Shown here piece by piece: positions 58,278-64,000 of a DNA stretch of 64,000 bases. Below the pieces are notes generated by a model. That model ran no database searches. It was not told where the DNA came from and saw nothing but the letters and a program-made list of their open reading frames with translations. The stretch spans positions 50,226,562 to 50,290,561 of the forward strand of contig CM031618.1 of assembly GCA_018398815.1 (NCBI GenBank), in the 5' to 3' direction. A program made the position numbers and the translations under genes. Position 1 is the stretch's first letter, and the number at the start of each line of letters is the position of its first letter. The DNA is from Conus ventricosus. Taxonomy: Eukaryota; Mollusca; Gastropoda; Neogastropoda; Conidae.

Positions 58278-59830
58278 TTTGGGTTGGGTATTCATGGCAC
58301 TCAGGTTGTAGAGAAACGGACCTTGATTGAAATCCTAATGCTGTGCCTCACTTCGTGTGTTTTTGCATGAAAACGATTCCTGCCTTGTGCACGCTTCATT
58401 TTTAACACACATTTCTTGCTGGACTCAGTGTTGAAAATATTAATGTTTTTGTCTTTGTGACGATAACACCAAAGCATAAGAAGTACAGACGAAAAGGCAA
58501 GTTAAAGAAGGTGGCCACAAAAGAAAGCCGAGGTATCACTGTGGCCTGTTTTGTGGACCTTGTTACATTCCGAATTCCCCGCCTGCTGCGGAGGGCATCT
58601 GTATGGAATCCCCCAAAAAAGAATTCTCATCTGCTGAATTTGAAGGGCAATTCACATTGATAGTGTGCATCAGATTCCTACAACTCCCAACCCTCCCGCT
58701 TTCTTCTCACATAACAGAGTGCAAAGTACCTCCAGATAAGTCTACTAAAGGGATGGGTGTAAGCGCAGAAGGGAGGATGGAAAGAGTGAGGAAGGAGTGA
58801 AAGAGAATGTCTGTGTCCTTTCCGGAAAAAGCGATGGGATTAAATCTGCCATGACCATCCACTATAACCAAAGCATATGGGAAAGACAGCACGATCTATG
58901 TGTTTTTCAAAATAAAAGAACGAATCGTCATTGCTAAAAACTCATGCACATTACTGATCGCATACTGAAATGAACGTAGGCAAGGAAACTTTGATCACCA
59001 GGTTAACTCGTTTGAAACTGGCTGCAGATTTGTGACCTGCGCTAACTTAACACGGCTCTGCTGCCAAGTAAAAAGAGAATACAAAAGTTAAACAAGTCGT
59101 CTGCAAGAAAAGTGTAACATGGCAGCTACTGTGAGAATGAAGCGTGAAGAAATTGCCGTCAGCACGGACAACATTTGACTGTCCACCTGCTATGAGCCTC
59201 AAGGAGAAGAAACACCAGGGGAGAATGGATTCTTATGCACCACCAACCTTCACACTATGACATGAGTTGGCTGTTGGGTTGTGATTTGGAAAGACGGATT
59301 CTATTAATAGAGCAAAAGTTCAAACGTTGCGTAGTCAAACTAGAAACTGTGAAAGTAAAATTCCAGTACCGTCGAATTCCTAGAAGTAAATCCACAGATC
59401 ATTGGAGCTAGCACAGTTACTAATAACAGACGAAACATTCAACAGAACACGTAAATAACATTTCAGTTGATTCCTTCCAATAAGCCATTCGTAGGATTTC
59501 CGACCTTACTTTAAATGTTGTTATTTAAGAGAATAATTGATGCTTAAAATTTCAAAAATGGAGTGACTGATGGCGAGAACGAAGCAAAATTAGAATAGAG
59601 TATTGTTTTAGAACTTACCGCCAATGATAATTGACAAACCAAGCACATGACAGACAACGAGCATTTCAACCACTTGGTCTTCTTCCAGGCGAAAAAATAA
59701 ATCACATTTAACATTGGACAGTACGGTAACAAAGAACGAAAAAACGAAAAAAGAAGAAAAATGACTCATCCGTTGTTGTCCAATGTGGTCGTAGTCGGCA
59801 ATGACATGGGCCAGGGGATCTGGGAAGGAA
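58278..59830. other. No gene recognised
   Basis: Unique-looking DNA. A short lysine-rich plus frame (58457-58660, KHKKYRRKGKLKKVATKES) and others are unsupported by any motif. Confidence 0.4.
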
Positions 59831-59866
<36 letters not shown>

Positions 59867-60480
59867 GCGTCGGGGGAGTGTGTGTGTGAGTGATATGATA
59901 GTTGTGTGTCTAGTTTATTGGATGTGTGATATCTTTGATGATGGTTGTGGTAATGGTGGATTGATAATAATGGAAGGGAAAGAAGCGGGGGGGGGGGAAC
60001 TGAGGAAAAAAATGTGGGGGGGGATTTAAGGGATGGATCAAACAGAATTAAGATTAAATAGATGGAGGGTTCGTAACTACTGTATGAAGTGAGTGAAGGG
60101 GATTGGTGGTGGGTATGTACGTTGTGTGTATGTAGTGTGTATGTGTGTGTGTTGGGGTAGGGGATATTGCCAACTGATGTGGACGTGGTGTGTATGTGTG
60201 TTTGGTTTTTGTTGGATATTGATGCCATGGGTGTAGTGTGCCCAGTTTGGCAATGAGATGGGATGCTTGAGTTGTGCGTTCAAAGCTGTCACTCTGTACT
60301 GCCAGAGTGCCAAACTTTTGACATGGTCGATGTTTGTATGGGTGTGTTGAAGTGTAGGGCGAATGGGTTTGGGTCGGTGGTTGGCGATATGAGCCAGTGT
60401 TCAGAGATGCGTGTTTCAGTGTGCGTGACGTTTTTCCCCTATGTAGATCTTGCCCACACAGTTGGCAGTGGATGGCAATA
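59831..60480. repeat. G tract and GT-rich DNA
   Basis: About 28 G at 59837-59864 followed by GTG-rich sequence. On the minus strand near 60470 a short C-x2-C string (HCQLCGQDLH) is seen in one frame; too little to call. Confidence 0.5.
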
Positions 60481-61560
60481 TACCCACGCTTATTACACAC
60501 TAAAGCAGAAAACACAGCACACTATACAGCTTTACTATCAGGCGGCACCTTCTTTATTTCACACACACTATGGCGCCCACCACTCACGTCCATCCACACC
60601 CACAACCGGTATCTCACTTCTTCACTGACCCACACTACCCATACACCCTGAGAACTCTAATCTATACTAAAGCACCAGTTGCGATATATCACTACACTGC
60701 GACTAGGGACGCAGAGAAAGCCGCACACATGGTGGCAACTACTAGGGACAAGGATAAACCCCAAGTGACTCTAATCTTAAACCATACCAACCTCACCCAC
60801 CTCTCCCCAGGATCCCCCCCCCCCCACCTTTCTCTTTTGACCTCCGGGACCTCTAACCGCACGGTCACTGCGTCCCTAAGGGAGGCAACGACCATTACCC
60901 TACACTGTGCTGCCACCTACGTCCAAAAGGAGGCAGTAGCTAACACCCTTAACCCTACTCCCTAACGCTACATCCCTTACCTTCTACCACATCTATGGGA
61001 CAACCCCTCCCGGCCCGAGAACTCCAGTCCCGCGCTGATACTTGGCCCCTCACAGGCTGACACCTCCCTGGAAGACTAGCACCCCGCGCTGACCCGTGGC
61101 CTCCAGCAGTCTGACTCCTCTCCCGCGCTGGCACACATCTAACGCACACCAGACGCCTCTCTCGAGGACGCCGAGGTGAGGGAAGGTCTGGTCAGCGCCC
61201 TCTCGTAGGAACGCCGACCAGGGAAAAGTAACAGGTGGCTGGAGAACACCCGGAAGAACCCCGGTAAGCAAGAGGAAGAGAGCTGCCTCACAGACGGCAG
61301 ACGGCCTGGGTGGGTCTCCCTCTCCCGGGAAAAAAACAGCAGGCAACGGGAAACCGCCGCTCACCTGCTGGCACCGGCAGTAGACTGCGGTGGCTGGCCC
61401 CAGCCTCAGGATGGAACAGATACCTGAACCAACAGACGTTCAACCACACCATTCTGCAACTGGCTGAAGTGGCTGCCAACAAAGACGACACAGATACCGG
61501 CACAGGCCAAGGCACACCAGACCCGACGAGGACCTGCCTAACTTGACTCGAAGTCACTCA
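60481..61560 (+). pseudogene. Coding-like region of unknown family, several stops
   Basis: Plus strand: a frame at 60570-60965 (IYTKAPVAIYHYTATRDAEK, VTASLREATTITLHCAATY) then, past stops and shifts, SSPALILGPSQADTSLED with a similar SPALAHI/HPALTRGLQQSD line near 61080-61140, a basic patch (SKRKRAA then GLGGSPSPGKK near 61265-61330) and SGWNRYLNQQTFNHTILQLA near 61405-61465. Composition is protein-like and GC-richer than its flanks. I do not recognise it; ORF1 of a retroelement or a dead host exon are both possible. Confidence 0.35.
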
Positions 61561-62530
61561 CTCGACTAACGCGCTCCCGCCGCAACTACAAGGAGCACGT
61601 CCACTCCGACGAACACCAGGGACCGAAGTGAAGCTACCCCAACGCATTCCGCCCTGGTCGGACTCAAGCGAACTCTACTCACAACACAAACAGCGATTGG
61701 TCAGAGCAGCGTATCCCTCCGCAGAGCTGACACGCCGGACCAACGGACTAGTTGTTGCTCGTGCAACAACCGACAATTACCACACAACACACAGACTTGA
61801 CAACACCAACAACAGCCATATCCTGCCCTGCCTTCTCTGGGTAGAACCAAAGTAAACAAAAGGGTAACAATCGGAACGAAACCAACATCCCGCTCCATCT
61901 CTTCAACAAGTGAATATTGGAATTTAAGAATATTTATGTCTTATTTCCCCAGCCCCTACCTAGCCTAACCTTCCACCTTGACCAAAACCCCAATCTTACA
62001 CACGCACGCTCGCACACACATATACACATATCACACGCGCACACGCTCTCTATTTCTGAATTACCATTACTCCAAACACCTGGACAGCTGATTTACTTCG
62101 CCGATCGGTGACACACACCCTGCCTAAGTTTAACTACAGGTTAAAACCAACAAAACTTCTCACTCGATCGGCGTTTACACACAGCCCACCTATAACAATC
62201 CAACTCCACCCACTCACTCTGCCCTGCTGTGACTTTTGATGCACCCCATCATCATTCCAACAACATCACTTTTAATACATCATTAACCGCAGAATACATT
62301 ATTCAACCTGATCCAATATCTGCCCCACGACTTAACGCAGCACTTCAGGAAGCCGTACACTACGCTCACATATAAATTTCGTAACTGAGGTGCTCGACCA
62401 TGCACGACCGCTATGCAACACGTGCTACAATACCACACCCCCAGTAACACTATTGCTACGTCATTCCTTCCAATGACACTGACACATGCATATCTTCAAC
62501 AATGTCAACCCTCTTTACAACAGGTAAATG
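61561..62530. other. No gene recognised
   Basis: Continues from the coding-like region with decreasing coding character; CA-rich patch near 62000-62045. Confidence 0.4.
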
Positions 62531-62537
62531 GAACTAA

Positions 62538-62563
62538 CAGGTTCTCTCTCTCTCTCTCCTCTC

Positions 62564-62618
<55 letters not shown>

Positions 62619-62632
62619 CTCTCTCTCTCTAC
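62538..62632. repeat. TC microsatellite
   Basis: Interrupted (TC)n, truncating the 3' side of the Gypsy pol remnant. Confidence 0.95.
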
Positions 62633-62634
62633 GC

Positions 62635-63962
62635 AAGCGACTCAGAAGTCTGCCGCCACAGTTTCCTTCCAGACGCTGCCTGCACCGTAAACTGGAATGG
62701 CTGCAGCTGCAGTGCCCACCTGTGATCCTCCCACTAACAGACTCATCCTTTCTAAGTCTGAAGTGGGGAATGATCTGTCTGGACATAAAGGGGTCCCATA
62801 CAATACACCTGGAACTTTTGTATCTCACACACCACTGCCAGACACTCCATTCTCAACTATGGGGGTATTCTGCTCTGCAGGGCATAATTTCCTGCTGGCA
62901 CATGCTACAGGGCGCATCTCTTCAGGTACTGCTGACACAAGCATAGCTCCCACTTCTGATGCGTCAGTCTGGAGCACAAATGTCAACCCAGGCAACCGGC
63001 AAATTACAGACAGGAGGTTGACAGAAATGCTGCTTCAAGGCTTGGAACGCACATTCGCACTCGTCGTCCCATTTCACCTGCCTGCGGTTCCCTTAGTGAG
63101 ATCAGTAAGGGGTTTGGCAATGTCAGCAAACTGGGGCACAAATTTCCTGTAGTACCCACTATCCTAGGAATCCCCGCACTTGCCGTTTGGTCTCAGGCCT
63201 AGGCGCATCCATATGCGGGTCATTTTATCCTGCTCAGCCATATTTTCCCTGCACCTATCCTGTGCCCTAAGTAGGTGATTTCCTTTCCTCCCAGCTCACA
63301 CTTTGAAGGTCGGGCTGACAAAGAACATTCCCCGAGTCTCTGGAACACACGCCTGAGAACTTCTATATGGCTGTCCTGATCAATTGTGGCCACCAGGATG
63401 TCATCAATGAAATTATCGACATCTGGGCTTTCAAGTGGCTGCAACAGTTTCCGCATCATGCGCGTGAATACTGCCCCTGAAGTACACAGTCCAAATGGCA
63501 TAACTTTCCACTGGAATTGTCCTTCCGGTGTAGCAAAAGCAGTCTTCGCAGGGTCCTCTCTACTCATCGGATCTGCCAATACCCGTAGCAAGGTCGATTT
63601 TGCTGAATACCTTCTTCTCTCCAAGCTTGGCAAATAGGTATTCGATGTCCGGCATGGGTTCAGCATCCAAACTGCACGATGCGATTCAACTTCCTGAAGT
63701 CAACGCAAAACCTGATCTTCCCATCTTTCTTCTTGACCAGTACGATGGGTGAGCAGTATGGCGATGTCGACGGCTCAATCACACCCATCCTGATCATGGC
63801 CTTGACCTCCTCCCTAACCGTCTCTCGTTGCGCTAAAGGCACTGGGTATGGCTTCGACCTGATAGGGATGTCTGACGATAACTTGATGCTGCACGTTTCT
63901 AGGTTTGTGCATGAGGGCACATCAGTCAATACCTTCTTGAATTCGGCCACTAACTCGTGCAA
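62635..63962 (-). pseudogene. Gypsy-type pol remnant: RT and RNase H
   Basis: Minus strand, 5' to 3'. 63962-63660: RT start with VREEVKAMIRMGVIEPSTSP and SPIVLVKKKDGKIRFCVDFR. Then 63666-63220: AKTAFATPEGQFQWKVMPFG, LCTSGAVFTRMM, the catalytic FIDDIL box near 63405, and KCELGGKEITYLGHRIGAG. Then near 63150-63090 YYRKFVPQFADIAKPLTDLT, the RT connection, followed by RNase H pieces down to about 62640 (TDHSPLQ and RWALQLQPFQFTVQ). Standard Gypsy order RT then RNase H. At least five frame breaks; the 5' side may continue beyond the window. Not the same element as A or B. Confidence 0.9.
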
Positions 63963-64000
63963 TTCCTACTAAAGTGCTGATCTTCAGTGAGTATTACCAC

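Noticed and set aside
62635..63962. Gypsy pol at the right edge as the missing RT of LTR element B
   Set aside because: It lies outside the GACGG duplication, on the other strand, with its own RNase H; no repeat links the two.

Overview
This is eukaryotic nuclear DNA, most likely from an invertebrate and probably a mollusc. That is an inference from the mix of element families and the very dense microsatellites; no host gene is clear enough to name a species. The window is almost entirely mobile DNA with a 1000-base assembly gap at 45151-46150. I see no bacterial operon, tRNA, rRNA or CRISPR.

The most notable object is a near-complete Polinton/Maverick (adintovirus-like) element at 68-15145. 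It has 155-bp terminal inverted repeats differing at one base, each capped by an 88-base self-complementary hairpin, and a 5-bp direct repeat (CGCTG) abuts both ends. From left to right it holds: a subterminal zone with hairpin-bearing tandem repeats and an AAGTT-rich repeat; small conserved genes on both strands (1912-3549); an intact DD35E integrase (3556-4509); a small broken gene (4547-4881); a badly decayed protein-primed family B DNA polymerase on the minus strand (4849-8302); a decayed small gene (8353-9052); an intact double-jelly-roll-type major capsid protein (9077-10345); a broken membrane/coiled-coil gene (10383-11638); a broken minus-strand gene (11755-12824); three rightward genes (12843-14418); and a packaging ATPase (14435-15045) whose last codons lie inside the right inverted repeat. 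Integrase, polymerase, capsid and ATPase together are the replication, integration and virion module of a virus-like transposon. I could not find the adenain-type protease usual in this group.

Two long-terminal-repeat retrotransposons lie in opposite orientation at 19800-28399 (minus) and 50050-58272 (plus). Each has LTRs of about 2.2 kb, a 5-bp target duplication (TTGGT and GACGG), a primer binding site matching the tRNA-Pro type, and a decayed internal region of about 4 kb. Both carry the same abnormal junction in which an integrase fragment runs directly into an RNase H fragment, so they look like copies of one defective, trans-mobilised lineage.

Other pieces are: a piggyBac-like 5' end (16583-17850), a non-LTR retrotransposon with RT and RNase H (about 32400-34280, plus), a Tc1-like DD34E transposon with inverted repeats (38151-39747), a second RNase H-bearing LINE remnant (about 40080-40745, minus), a LINE with C2H2 zinc finger, RT and restriction-like endonuclease (about 41080-44259, plus), and a Gypsy RT-RNase H remnant at the right edge (62635-63962, minus). 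Between them are long CA/GT, GA/TC, GATA and TA microsatellites, small repeat families and stretches where I see no gene.
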